Counted from the stretch's first letter, positions 52,726 through 62,144 are shown. The stretch is DNA of 64,000 nt from Paenibacillus lautus NBRC 15380 (GCF_004000945.1 NZ_BIMF01000002.1:62001-126000), one strand, 5' to 3'. Program-made: numbers and translations. The notes: generated by a model from the letters alone, not told the origin.

Positions 52726-53747
52726 GTTTCATTCAATACATAAAGGACAAACGTTATTTTTTGTTGCTGTACGCGGGGATGATGGGCTTTATTTCAATGA
52801 TCCTTTCCCTATCGGTCACCCCGGGTCAAGTCGCAGGCAGCATTCTGTATATTCAAATCGTTTGTTTTGCCTTCACCACAGCCTACTTACTGATTGGCTA
52901 TGCTTATCGCAGATCCTATTACCGTAAGCTGCAGGAGCTGATCGATCTTGACCGGGAAGATTGGCCTGTCGCTGCCCCTGAACCGCAAAATTTGCAGCAA
53001 CGGCAATACCTTGAGCTTTTTGCCAAACTGCACCGTCATCATGAACGAGACCTCCGGAAACTCAATGAAGAGAAAATAGATCACCAGGAATTTATCATGT
53101 CCTGGATTCATGAGGTAAAGCTGCCGATTGCAGCAAGTCGTCTGCTCATGGAAAACAGCACGGGGGAAACGGCAGATTCCCTTGCCGATAAACTAGAGGA
53201 TGAACTGGATAGAATAGAAAATTATGTGGAGCAGGCACTGTACTATTCTCGAATCGATTCTTTCTCCAAGGATTATTTCATCACGGAAGAACCGTTAGAC
53301 GCGATCATTAAAACTTGCGCGAAAAAATTCGCCAAAACCTTTATCAATAAACAGATTCGGTTACAGATGGAGGACATTCCGCAAACCATCCATACCGATC
53401 GCAAATGGCTCGGATTTATCCTTGATCAAATCGTTGCAAATGCGTTGAAGTATACGAACGAAGGCGGGAACATTACATTCACGGTCGAAGAAGACCGTAA
53501 AGAAAAACGGTTGAACATTGTAGATACCGGGATCGGGATCCAGCCGGAGGACCTTCATCGCGTCTTTGAGAAAGGATTTACCGGCTCTATTGGAAGAAGT
53601 CATCCCAAATCGACCGGCATGGGACTTTATCTTGCAAAACAATTGGCGCATAAGCTGGGTCATAATTTGTCTATCCGGTCGGAGGCAGGAACGTATACAA
53701 AAGTCACGATTCATTTTCCTAAATCGGAAACTTATTACCGTTTATAA
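52722..53747 (+). CDS. BceS-like intramembrane-sensing histidine kinase
   Basis: The 341-residue kinase has two membrane helices (about 13-30 and 38-60) joined by only a few outside residues, so it has no sensor domain. This is the mark of BceS kinases, which read the activity of their ABC transporter. The phosphoacceptor is in SWIHEVKLPIAA (His about 129). The ATPase boxes are QIVANALKYT, DTGIGI and STGMGLYLAK, complete. The partner regulator overlaps upstream and the transporter is divergent. Confidence 0.93.
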   Translation: MSFIQYIKDKRYFLLLYAGMMGFISMILSLSVTPGQVAGSILYIQIVCFAFTTAYLLIGYAYRRSYYRKLQELIDLDREDWPVAAPEPQNLQQRQYLELFAKLHRHHERDLRKLNEEKIDHQEFIMSWIHEVKLPIAASRLLMENSTGETADSLADKLEDELDRIENYVEQALYYSRIDSFSKDYFITEEPLDAIIKTCAKKFAKTFINKQIRLQMEDIPQTIHTDRKWLGFILDQIVANALKYTNEGGNITFTVEEDRKEKRLNIVDTGIGIQPEDLHRVFEKGFTGSIGRSHPKSTGMGLYLAKQLAHKLGHNLSIRSEAGTYTKVTIHFPKSETYYRL

Positions 53748-53780
53748 GCTGTAACGGTTTGAGCCCTACTCTACCTAATC

Positions 53781-53804
53781 AAAAAAGCCGCCATATTGGC
53801 GGCT
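53781..53804. terminator. Bidirectional terminator
   Basis: The stem agccgcca / tggcggct has six A on the left. It serves the minus-strand hydrolase gene well and probably also the kinase operon. Confidence 0.8.
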
Positions 53805-53874
53805 CCTTCAGCGTATATTGTTCTTGTCGTCTGGCAGACATCAATGTCAACCTTTCGGACCAAACCATACAAGT

Positions 53875-56139
53875 TCATGATCGGATGCCCACATCACTAA
53901 GCAGTACGGTTCCGTGCTTCGTGAGGTTGAATTGGATAATGATCTTGCTCAACTGCTGCGGGTTGAAGTCCGGATTCATTTTGTGAAAATCGCTTAACGG
54001 GAAATCATAGCTTTGAAATACGGGTTCCGAGGTATTCCCGGTATTAGCGAATGGCCATTTCAACAATTTGCCCTCAATAAGGGGCGGCAACTTAGATATG
54101 TGGCTGAGCGGAAGACTTGCCTGATTGCCTTTCTTGTCTTCAACGGAAACCGTTGCGTTGATCAGTTCATTCGGGTCGCCGCTCGCGTCTTTTCCACGGG
54201 CGTCCGCCAACGAAAATACGACAGAGCTTTCCGTTCCCGTTACCAAGCCGCGTTCCGGCAGCGTGACCGTGAAGGATGCAGGTTCGGATTCTCCTCTCGT
54301 GTCCCAGCCTAAACGAACCGCGCTGTAATCGGCGAAGCCATGCTTGGTCCTTACCCTCTCCTCCTTCCATACCCGGAGATGTTCGCCCATCAGGCTGCCG
54401 CCAGGCATCGTCGTGCTCTGCAGATCGATGTCTTCTTGAAAATCGGCAATCATGGTTGTCCCCGAATCGTAAACATTGCCCACGTACAGGTTGTCGGGAA
54501 TCCATTCCTTGGCGTAACCCAAATCCGTGAATATTTTCCGATATTGACGTTGGTCCTTAAGCGTTGCATCGAGAAAGGCAGATATGAACACCTTGGCAAT
54601 CGTTTCCTGCTCCTCCCGCGGCATGATTTGACGAAGGTTAAAGAGACGATTCGAAAGGCCGACTCCATCCCCTCTGTTCCAGCCTCCGTTGAACTGGCCA
54701 TGGTTGGCCCCATAAACGTAAATCATCGACTTCATGTAATCTTTGCCTTGGGTATACCGAATCCGATGATACTGTTTGGCAGCGTCCAAGCTGTTGACGT
54801 CCATATCATGGGCTCCATGCAAAGAGAGATAATTCACGTCCTGCAGCGGCAGCGGTTTGCCTTGAGGCTGATACTGCCCGTCCGTGCCCGCAATGGAAAT
54901 GAGAGAGCGGATCGAGAAGTTATAGTCAAACTTGATATGGCCGTGATCCGGGTGATTGCCGAGCTTGTTGAAGGCAGCCGCAATCGCGATAGCTTCGCCT
55001 CCCCTGGAATGACCGATGAGGGCGATTCGTTCCATATCGACCTTTTGATAAAAGGGGCTGTCCGGAGCGCTGTTCCAACCCTTCCAGGTCTTCAAATGCT
55101 CCAGCAGCAGCAGACCTCTTGCCGGATTTTCGCGTTGGAGGGGGCTAATTAGAAAAAGGTCCTCGTATGGGGCGGCATTAAGGAAATTTTCATCCACGGA
55201 GACGAAAATATATCCTTTACTCGCGAGCAGTTTGCCGAGGTATTCGTAACCGGGATCGGAATAATCGTTCATTAAGTGGTTTCCATGCACAATCAGGACC
55301 AGCGGAAATGTGCCCTCCCCTTCGGGATACCACACTTTTCCGTTTAACGGCAGGGCATCCGGTCCGAAACCAAGCGACTTCGTTCGCCCTGAGGACCATT
55401 TCTCGACAAACTCGGTCGCATCCACCGTTTTGGTGGTCAAGGATCCGGTTTGGTTAAACTCTTTCCTGTAGCTTCCTCGGCTTCCGTATAACAAGCTTTT
55501 GACTTGATAGTCCCCTTCTGCCGCAGGGTTGTTCATCAGGGATTCTTCATACCTGCTTGAGGTTTTTAGCTGTTGTAAAGTGACGGCCGGAGCGTCTTCA
55601 TCTCCCTCCCGAAACAGCCAGAAGCTGCACGTTCCAATCACGATGGCGATCAAGGACAAGCAGGCCATGGCGCCGATTCTCCTTGCTCTTGAGACTTGCC
55701 TGTAGCTTCCGGCTGCCATTTTATATAGCAATGCACCAAGTAATGAAAATACAAAGGCTAAACATGCAATGAAAACGGCTGATACTTTCGGCGGCACGAA
55801 GAAGCAGAATAATAGCAAGGTCAGTGAGCCTATCAACGTCCAAATATAACGGCTTGGCAGTTTCTTGACTCCATGCAGCAGCAACGCGGCCAAGCCGCTT
55901 ATCATCGCAATCGCTAAGACAAACAAGAACGTGCCCGCGATATAATTCACGAAACCGTGCCCCGTCAATAAATAATCGGCCTGGATCAGGGTCAGAATGA
56001 ATGCGATGCCTCCAAGTCCAAGCGACGCTCCCTTCCATCCGGGAGTTAAGGGCTGCAGACGTTTCCGGTTGGCAACGATTCTTTGTATAATGGCAAAACC
56101 CTTCTCGTTTTCTTTCTCTTTCTCTTTTTGTATTTCCAC
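53875..56139 (-). CDS. Membrane-anchored alpha/beta hydrolase with C-terminal beta-domain
   Basis: The 754-residue protein has a charged Lys/Glu-rich tail and five membrane helices (about 40-185). This odd number would put the rest outside the cell. The hydrolase domain (about 220-560) has LVLIVHGNH, nucleophile elbow GHSRGGE (about 374-380) and a late histidine in GANHGQFN. A beta-rich C-terminal domain of about 170 residues follows. It starts at GTG 56139 with AGGAGG nine bases upstream. It follows a response regulator and a frameshifted kinase on the same strand with a 97-base gap and no clear promoter. The substrate is unknown; a surface ester, amide or lipid is likely given the topology. 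Confidence 0.85.
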   Translation of the reverse strand: MEIQKEKEKENEKGFAIIQRIVANRKRLQPLTPGWKGASLGLGGIAFILTLIQADYLLTGHGFVNYIAGTFLFVLAIAMISGLAALLLHGVKKLPSRYIWTLIGSLTLLLFCFFVPPKVSAVFIACLAFVFSLLGALLYKMAAGSYRQVSRARRIGAMACLSLIAIVIGTCSFWLFREGDEDAPAVTLQQLKTSSRYEESLMNNPAAEGDYQVKSLLYGSRGSYRKEFNQTGSLTTKTVDATEFVEKWSSGRTKSLGFGPDALPLNGKVWYPEGEGTFPLVLIVHGNHLMNDYSDPGYEYLGKLLASKGYIFVSVDENFLNAAPYEDLFLISPLQRENPARGLLLLEHLKTWKGWNSAPDSPFYQKVDMERIALIGHSRGGEAIAIAAAFNKLGNHPDHGHIKFDYNFSIRSLISIAGTDGQYQPQGKPLPLQDVNYLSLHGAHDMDVNSLDAAKQYHRIRYTQGKDYMKSMIYVYGANHGQFNGGWNRGDGVGLSNRLFNLRQIMPREEQETIAKVFISAFLDATLKDQRQYRKIFTDLGYAKEWIPDNLYVGNVYDSGTTMIADFQEDIDLQSTTMPGGSLMGEHLRVWKEERVRTKHGFADYSAVRLGWDTRGESEPASFTVTLPERGLVTGTESSVVFSLADARGKDASGDPNELINATVSVEDKKGNQASLPLSHISKLPPLIEGKLLKWPFANTGNTSEPVFQSYDFPLSDFHKMNPDFNPQQLSKIIIQFNLTKHGTVLLSDVGIRS

Positions 56140-56235
56140 TCTTCCAGTCCTCCTGCACTCTATTTAGTAGATCGTTCTACATCTGAGGATACCGGATCAC
56201 TCTTTCTGTGTACTTTCCCTATTCTTTCAGAAATC

Positions 56236-57389
56236 TTACATGCTGCTCGGCAGAAACAGAACGAATGTCGTTTGCCCAGTTTTTGTTGTAAGCCTGATCT
56301 TCCCTCCATGTTTTTCTACCACTTGTTTGGCAATGGCAAGACCTAGACCCGTACCCCCATCGCTTTTACGAGCTTGGTCTCCGCGGACAAAGGCATCGAA
56401 GACCTTTTCCTTCATGGCATCCGGAATTCGATACCATCGTCTGAAACGTGAATTTCGATTCCCTTTCCCCTCGTTGCCAATTTCAATCCAACGGTTGTGC
56501 CAGGCGGGTTGTATTGGATTGCATTGGACAGGATATTGGAAACCGCCCGGTATAACCAGGTCGCGTTGAAGGGGACGATGATTACACGATCGGGAATATC
56601 ATACTGGAATAGAAACTTTTTTTCTTCGAAAACCTCGTAATACTCGGCTGCGATTTCCCTCATGAATTCCGTAAGGTCGGATGCCTCAACGGCAAAAGGA
56701 TAGTCGGGACTATCCAGCTTGGACAGTTCGAAGATGCCGTCAATCAACTCCGACATCAGACTGGCTTTGTCGGAGATCATACGCAGGATTTGCCGCCTTC
56801 GCTCCTCCGAATCAACGAGCCCCACTTCCATCGCTTCGATATAACCCTGAATGGTGGTCATCGGTGTCTTCAGGTCATGGGAAATGTCGATCAGCATGCG
56901 CTGCTTGCTCTCCGCTAGCTCCCGATTTTCCTTCTCCATCCGTTCAAGCCGCTCCGCCATATCATTGAAATCGTCCTGAATTTGCGCGAGCTCATAACTC
57001 GCTTTAAAGTTCAATCTTTTGTGGTAATGTCCGCTGGTGATATTCCGTATGCCGTCAGCTATAGAGCTGAGCGGGGTCGTAAACCGGGAAGCTGTAAATC
57101 TTCCGAAGAAATATACGGTGATCGCAAACAAAGCGAGAAACAGAAGCAGGGTTTGAAGAGCCATTCTATAAAACACCAGCTCGTGCTGACCGCTGTCGAC
57201 GTCAAGCACGGCGGTAGGAGTGCCAAGGGCGGTATCCTCTGCCTTGATCTGTCCGGATATATCCATAAAATAATTCAAGATTTGCGCATTTAATACATAC
57301 AGAGAAACCGCAGCAATGAGTGCAATCGTAACAAAAAAATAAATGTATTGGCGAATCAGCGAACGCTGCAGGCGATTAGGAGATTTCAT
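56236..57389 (-). pseudogene. Sensor histidine kinase with a frameshift in the ATPase domain
   Basis: The gene encodes two membrane helices around a short outside loop, a HAMP domain and HisKA with DISHDLKTPM. The N box SNILSNAIQYNPP and the start of the G1 box (SDDGI) follow, after which the frame hits a stop near 56412. Inserting one C:G pair at about 56429-56430 restores the expected DDGIGIPDAMKEKVFDAF and later GGTGLGLAIAKQVVEKH to a stop at 56236-56238. As written the protein lacks the G2 box and could not bind ATP properly. The ATG overlaps the regulator stop by four bases. Either the gene is freshly broken or one base was missed. Confidence 0.8.
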
Positions 57390-58099
57390 GGCTGCAACTC
57401 ATCTTTCTTCGCAAATCGGTAACCGAGTCCGCGAATGGTCTTGATATAGACAGGCTTCCTCGGACAAGCTTCGATTTTATCGCGCAGCCTGCTGATTTGG
57501 ACCATGACGGCGTTATCGTCAGCCAGATAATGCTCGTCCCAGGCTTGTTCAAAAATTTGCTTTTTCGTAAATACGCGCCCCGGTTCCCCCATAAACAATT
57601 TCAACAATTTGTACTCAATAGCGCTGAGTGAAATCGGTGTTCCCTTGATGTATAACATGCATTCGCGGTGATCCAGCATCAAGTCCCCAACGCAGGTTTC
57701 GGATAACGGCAGAGCTTCCGAAGGCTCGTTAAACTCATAGCAACGTCTTAACTGGGCCTGAATTCTCGCCATCACTTCAAGCGGACTGAACGGCTTGGAC
57801 ACATAATCGTCTGCCCCCAGCTTGAGCCCGGTTATTTTATCAAGTTCCTGATTTTTGGCCGAAATGAGAATGACCGGGATTTTATAATCCTGCCGCATCA
57901 TGCGGAGCAGCTGGAATCCGTCGATGAACGGCATCATGATATCGAGGAGCGCGAGATCCACATGCTTGCTTTGTAGATGCTCTAGGGCTGCTTTCCCGTC
58001 GAAAGCCTCCAAAGTCCTATATCCTTCTGCCTCCAGATAAAGTTTAAGCATATCTATAATATCCGGATCATCATCGACAACAAGTATGGTTTTAGGCAT
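57386..58099 (-). CDS. OmpR-family response regulator
   Basis: The 237-residue protein has a receiver with VVDDDP and phosphoacceptor Asp53 in LALLDIMMPF, and a winged helix ending IKTIRGLGYRFAK. ATG 58099 is preferred since AAGGAGG lies nine bases upstream; an ATG three codons earlier abuts that site. The following kinase gene overlaps by four bases and appears frameshifted, so this regulator may be without a working partner. The membrane hydrolase further downstream may be its target. Confidence 0.9.
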   Translation of the reverse strand: MPKTILVVDDDPDIIDMLKLYLEAEGYRTLEAFDGKAALEHLQSKHVDLALLDIMMPFIDGFQLLRMMRQDYKIPVILISAKNQELDKITGLKLGADDYVSKPFSPLEVMARIQAQLRRCYEFNEPSEALPLSETCVGDLMLDHRECMLYIKGTPISLSAIEYKLLKLFMGEPGRVFTKKQIFEQAWDEHYLADDNAVMVQISRLRDKIEACPRKPVYIKTIRGLGYRFAKKDELQP

Positions 58100-58234
58100 A
58101 AAAAGCATCCTCCTTCAAGTAGTATATGGTTCTCCTTGGGAGGCTAATTTCCTTTTTTGCGTTGTTTCCGTAAGCATCGTTAAGCGCAAATAACCTCCTA
58201 CCTGGATCGTCGGAGGTCATTCTATGATTAAATT

Positions 58235-58807
58235 TTATTGGCGTCCAATAAAACCAAACAAGAGAAGCTGGTTAAGTTCAGCCATCTTGTTTTTATAATT
58301 CCCGGATTTTGCCCAGGAAGCTTGAAGTGTCCCGACAACACTTAATAATTCCAAAAGGGTCTCCAGAGAAACAGAGGAATGAATCGCCCCTTCCTTCTTC
58401 CCCAGCTCAATAAATTCCTGAATAAGCTCCATTCTGATTTTATTGGTGTTTTCACTATATAAACTCGCCAGCACCTGATCCTCAACTGCACCCGGTGTAC
58501 GCAGCAATTGATAGTCTTGGTCAGCACAGATCTCCAACACTTGGGATAGCTTGTCTTTAAACTCGATATTTTGTTTCAACACCTCCTTGGCCATATGGAT
58601 GGTATTTTGCATCAGAACGTTTGCACATTCTTTGACCACCCCTTCTTTGCTGCCGAAGTAGTTATACAGCGATACGGACGATACGCCGGATTCTTCGGCA
58701 ATATCCTTGATGCTGACATGGATGAAGCCTTTTTCTTTAAAAAGCTTTAATGCCGCATGAATGATCGCATCCTTCTTTTGCTGCGTTCTTATTTCGAATT
58801 TATTCAT
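58235..58807 (-). CDS. TetR-family repressor
   Basis: The 190-residue protein has the TetR HTH (residues about 12-58, VSIKDIAEESGVSSVSLYNYF) and a helical ligand domain ending in a short tail. It is divergent from a ketopantoate-reductase-like gene. The intergenic region contains two nearly identical long inverted repeats placed around that gene's promoter, so autoregulation and control of the neighbour are likely. The ligand is unknown. Confidence 0.92.
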   Translation of the reverse strand: MNKFEIRTQQKKDAIIHAALKLFKEKGFIHVSIKDIAEESGVSSVSLYNYFGSKEGVVKECANVLMQNTIHMAKEVLKQNIEFKDKLSQVLEICADQDYQLLRTPGAVEDQVLASLYSENTNKIRMELIQEFIELGKKEGAIHSSVSLETLLELLSVVGTLQASWAKSGNYKNKMAELNQLLLFGFIGRQ

Positions 58808-58864
58808 CCGTTTTCACTCACTTCCCGTTTTCGTCGCTACAAGTAGTTTACCATAAAAAGAGTG

Positions 58865-58896
58865 GTTTTTAAATTTCGAGGTCGATATTTAAAAAC
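58865..58896. promoter_or_regulatory. TetR operator O1
   Basis: GTTTTTAAAT (58865-58874) and ATTTAAAAAC (58887-58896) are perfect inverted repeats with a 12-base centre containing TCGAGGTCGA. The site ends four bases before the -35 box. Confidence 0.7.
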
Positions 58897-58899
58897 TTC

Positions 58900-58929
58900 T
58901 TGACAGTCCGATCGATGTCCATATAGAAT
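58900..58929 (+). promoter_or_regulatory. Sigma-A promoter of the ketopantoate-reductase-like gene
   Basis: A perfect TTGACA (58900-58905), 18-base spacer and TAGAAT (58924-58929), framed by the two operators. Confidence 0.75.
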
Positions 58930-58938
58930 CAAGCTGTA

Positions 58939-58970
58939 ATTTTTAAATATCACGACGATTATTTAAAAAC
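58939..58970. promoter_or_regulatory. TetR operator O2
   Basis: The arms TTTTTAAAT (58940-58948) and ATTTAAAAAC (58961-58970), with a 12-base centre, repeat the design of O1. It lies just past the expected transcription start. Confidence 0.7.
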
Positions 58971-59043
58971 TATATTAATAACAAAAATAAGTGTTTGAGA
59001 ACACGGTTTGATCAAATCGTATAACTCGAATGGAGGAACTACT

Positions 59044-59988
59044 ATGAAAATATTGGTTTATGGCGCTGGGGTTCTTGGCAGTTATTTAGCCCACGAGCTG
59101 GTGCGTGGAGGTCACAACGTCTCGATACTGGCCAGAGGACAACGAGCGGATGAGTTGGAAAAGAGCGGCAATGTCATTCGGCATTATTTTCAGTTCCAAA
59201 CAACGGTTCATAACGTAAGGGTGATCCGGGAACTACAGCCTGACGATGTTTATGATCTTATTTTTGTTGTGATGAAATATCCGGATTTCGAAGCGGTGCT
59301 GCCTGCACTTGCAGCGAACCATAGCAGCCACATCGTTATCATGGGCAACAATGCGAGTCCTGGGGAAATGGAGGAGTATTTGCAAACCCATAGCCCGGTA
59401 GCGAAAAAGGTTGCTTTCGCTTTTCAGACGATCGCTGGCTGGAGAGAGAATGGCCGGGTCATTAGCGTACGCGGACCAAGAACCAAAATCAATATCGGCG
59501 GTTTAGGTGAGGAGCTGTCTTGGCGTTCGGTGATCGATCAGGCTTTGGTTAACACCAAATATAAGTGGACCTACCAGAACAATATGAATGAGTGGCTGAA
59601 AAGTCATTTTGTCATGATCTTGGCATTGAATTCCATTGCTTCTACATATCACGGGGATTTGCGCAAAGCCGCAAAAGACAAGCAGCTGCTTAATCTTGTC
59701 ATCCATGCTGTAGATGAGGGACATCAAGTGTTGGAGAAAAACGGGTTTACGGTTACGCCTGCCACTCAAAAGGAATTCGCCCGCAAAAAAAGAAAGCTGT
59801 TCTACATCCTGTTGAAGATGATGCTGTCGAACCCCATTGGCAGAATCCTGTTAAGTGATAAGGCGGTGTCAGCAAACGAGGTAACTGCTTTACAGCAAGC
59901 TTTTGATCAATTGAAAATTCGCGCGAACATGGCGACACCCCATTGGGATGAGCTCCAACATTATTCCGCGCCTGTTCAGAGATCATAG
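59044..59988 (+). CDS. Ketopantoate-reductase-like (ApbA/PanE family) dehydrogenase
   Basis: The 314-residue protein has the Rossmann motif GAGVLGSYLAHELVRGGHNV, then LARGQRADEL, which suggests NADPH, and the two-domain ApbA/PanE layout with a helical C-terminal domain. Classic PanE catalytic residues are less clear here: the usual Lys in the central helix may be that of NEWLKSHFVMI. So it may act on another 2-keto acid or be a housekeeping-unlike homologue. GGAGG precedes ATG 59044. It is controlled by a divergent TetR repressor, unlike pantothenate biosynthesis genes. Confidence 0.82.
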   Translation: MKILVYGAGVLGSYLAHELVRGGHNVSILARGQRADELEKSGNVIRHYFQFQTTVHNVRVIRELQPDDVYDLIFVVMKYPDFEAVLPALAANHSSHIVIMGNNASPGEMEEYLQTHSPVAKKVAFAFQTIAGWRENGRVISVRGPRTKINIGGLGEELSWRSVIDQALVNTKYKWTYQNNMNEWLKSHFVMILALNSIASTYHGDLRKAAKDKQLLNLVIHAVDEGHQVLEKNGFTVTPATQKEFARKKRKLFYILLKMMLSNPIGRILLSDKAVSANEVTALQQAFDQLKIRANMATPHWDELQHYSAPVQRS

Positions 59989-60040
59989 ATGATGGCTTTA
60001 TTGATCTATAAGCTTATCCAGATAAGAAATGATGTTCATA

Positions 60041-60076
60041 AAAAAATCTCTGCTCAACCAACGAGCAGAGATTTTA
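60041..60076. terminator. Bidirectional terminator
   Basis: A 12-bp stem aaatctctgctc / gagcagagattt with a 7-base loop and flanking A and T runs, between convergent genes. Confidence 0.88.
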
Positions 60077-60151
60077 TAAAACCTTCCGGCGGGCTTTGAC
60101 TGAAGTTTCAATCACAGGCACCCACCGTCAGCCTTGAACATGCCTGAACAG

Positions 60152-61366
60152 CTAAGCATCCCCTTCACTCTCCCTGACATGGTTTTGGTTCGAAGCAGCC
60201 AAGCTTCCTCTTCGCTCGTACGCAACAACAACCATAACCATGCTTAATGCAGCGCAAATCATATACATGACGGAGTATGAATAATAATCGGCGATCGGTC
60301 CCATCACGACCCCGCCCATGGATACCCCAAGGTCAGCCATCGCAATAAACAGTCCGATCAACACATTGCGGTTAGATGGTGGCAGTACAAAGGACAAATA
60401 AGTAGTTAACGCCGGATATAGGAGCGCCTGCGCAATGCCCATAAGAATCGCGCCGGTGTATAGAAGAACCGCTCCCTGCTCTGAAGAAATGCTAATGCAT
60501 ACTGCGGCGAGGGTTAGCAGAAGCATGGTTCCCATGATAAAAAACGAATGCCATTTGCCATCCGACGGGATTCTTTTTCTTAGAAGAAACCGGGAAGCGA
60601 CAACGACAGCAGCCTGAAGCATCAAATAAATGCCGGCACTGCCGCTGCTTAGCTGCGATCCGTATAATGGCATAAACGTTGTTACGGCTCCGAATACGAT
60701 CGATGCGGATAGCATTAAGACACTGCATTTGAACAGAAACGGATTCTTTACGATTTGTCCGAAGGAGTGAAACATGCCTGAACGGTTTGCCGATTGCTCC
60801 GATGGAACCGTTTCTTTATCCATCTTGACGCTATATCCGAATACACCGGTACAAATGGCGATAGCTACGAAGATGACGGTGAATGAATCCATACCCCCGG
60901 TCTGCCAGAGGCCTAATGCAAGAACGGGACCGATGACGCCGGGAATATACGAAAACAAGGAATAAAACGAGATTCCTTGCGAACGTTCCTTTTCGGGCAG
61001 CGCATCGATGATGCCGATTTGGAGTGCCATCGAAAAAAAAGCCGTTGATATGCCTTGCAGTATTCGAGCAATCAGATATCCGCCTAACCCTGTACATGTG
61101 TACAGAATTAAGGCAGCGCCATTGACCAAAAGGATCAGGCGCAGCACCTTGACTGGACCATGCTTTTGAATCAAATGTCCGGCCCAGGGCCGAAAGAACA
61201 TCGTCGTAAACATGTAAGCTCCCATGACGAGACCGATGGTAGAGCTGCTGGCTCCCCAAGCGGCTCCTTGCAGCGGGATTAATACATTGAGTAAGGCATT
61301 CGCACTGAAATAAAGCAGCGCCAGCATATATAAACGCAAAAATGGCCAAGACATTGCTCCACTCAC
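60152..61366 (-). CDS. cntE: MFS exporter, probable opine-metallophore exporter CntE
   Basis: The 404-residue protein has 12 membrane helices with the MFS loop FFRPWAGHLIQKHGP between helices 2 and 3. It is the last gene of a run permease-permease-ATPase-ATPase-MFS. That is the order cntB-C-D-F-E of staphylopine-type systems, in which the MFS member secretes the metallophore. Length fits CntE (about 400). The start is GTG 61366 with AGGAGG nine bases upstream; an ATG four codons later has a weaker site. The biosynthetic genes would lie beyond the right edge. Confidence 0.75.
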   Translation of the reverse strand: MSGAMSWPFLRLYMLALLYFSANALLNVLIPLQGAAWGASSSTIGLVMGAYMFTTMFFRPWAGHLIQKHGPVKVLRLILLVNGAALILYTCTGLGGYLIARILQGISTAFFSMALQIGIIDALPEKERSQGISFYSLFSYIPGVIGPVLALGLWQTGGMDSFTVIFVAIAICTGVFGYSVKMDKETVPSEQSANRSGMFHSFGQIVKNPFLFKCSVLMLSASIVFGAVTTFMPLYGSQLSSGSAGIYLMLQAAVVVASRFLLRKRIPSDGKWHSFFIMGTMLLLTLAAVCISISSEQGAVLLYTGAILMGIAQALLYPALTTYLSFVLPPSNRNVLIGLFIAMADLGVSMGGVVMGPIADYYSYSVMYMICAALSMVMVVVAYERRGSLAASNQNHVRESEGDA

Positions 61367-61396
61367 TATTTCTCTCCTCCTGCTAGCGACTGATCC

Positions 61397-62143
61397 TTAA
61401 AACGTAATCAAATGCTCCATTAATTTTTTGGCATAATCCGACTGGACGTGCTTTAATTGCTCCATCCGAACCGTTTCCTCGACCCTGCCGCTTTTGAAAA
61501 TCAGAACCCTGTCGCATAGATAAGCAGCAGCTTGTATATCATGCGTGATGAAGATGTAACTCATCTTATAAATGTCTTTAAGCTCCTTCAATAATCGAAG
61601 GACTTGTATCTGGACGGACACGTCCAAAGAGCTGATCGCCTCGTCGAGTACGATGCACTTGGGTTCTGTGGCAATTGCCCTGGCAATGCAGACTCGCTGG
61701 GCCTCACCACCGGACAGCTCATGAGCATATTTCGTTCTATAGGAAGCGTCCAACCCGACCTGATTCAGCAGCAGATCGATTTTGGCCCTATGGTCATTAT
61801 TCAATGACCCCTGCGCCGTTAAAGGCTCCATGATCGCTTCTTCCACCGTAAAGAACGGGTTGATAGACGAAGTATAATCCTGAAATACGGCACTTATATT
61901 GCCAAATCGTACTTGGCGATTCATGACATGGTTCCCTTCAAATAAGACGTGTCCAAGGTCCGGTTTTTCTATTCCCAAGATCAGTCGTCCAAGGGTTGAT
62001 TTTCCGCTTCCGCTTTCACCGATGATGCCGAGGCATTCCCCGCTTCCGCATTCAAAGCTTACATCCTCCAAAATGCGTTGCCTTTTCCCCGAAAACAAGC
62101 CGCCTACCCGGTAGGATTTATGGACGTTCTCGACTTTCAGCAC
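61397..62143 (-). CDS. cntF: Oligopeptide/nickel-type ABC ATPase, probable CntF
   Basis: The 248-residue ATPase has Walker A GESGSGKST, signature LSGGEAQR, Walker B CIVLDEAISSLD and a switch His in ITHD. The Q-loop reads VFQDYTSSINP, as in DppF/NikE/OppF. It starts two bases after the stop of the first ATPase gene. With its partner it powers import of a metal-chelate complex through the two permeases. Confidence 0.85.
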   Translation of the reverse strand: MLKVENVHKSYRVGGLFSGKRQRILEDVSFECGSGECLGIIGESGSGKSTLGRLILGIEKPDLGHVLFEGNHVMNRQVRFGNISAVFQDYTSSINPFFTVEEAIMEPLTAQGSLNNDHRAKIDLLLNQVGLDASYRTKYAHELSGGEAQRVCIARAIATEPKCIVLDEAISSLDVSVQIQVLRLLKELKDIYKMSYIFITHDIQAAAYLCDRVLIFKSGRVEETVRMEQLKHVQSDYAKKLMEHLITF

Positions 62144-62144
62144 G

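Noticed and set aside
54340..55152. A 270-codon plus-strand frame within the membrane hydrolase gene
   Set aside because: It is antisense to the catalytic domain and has no start signals or recognisable domain.
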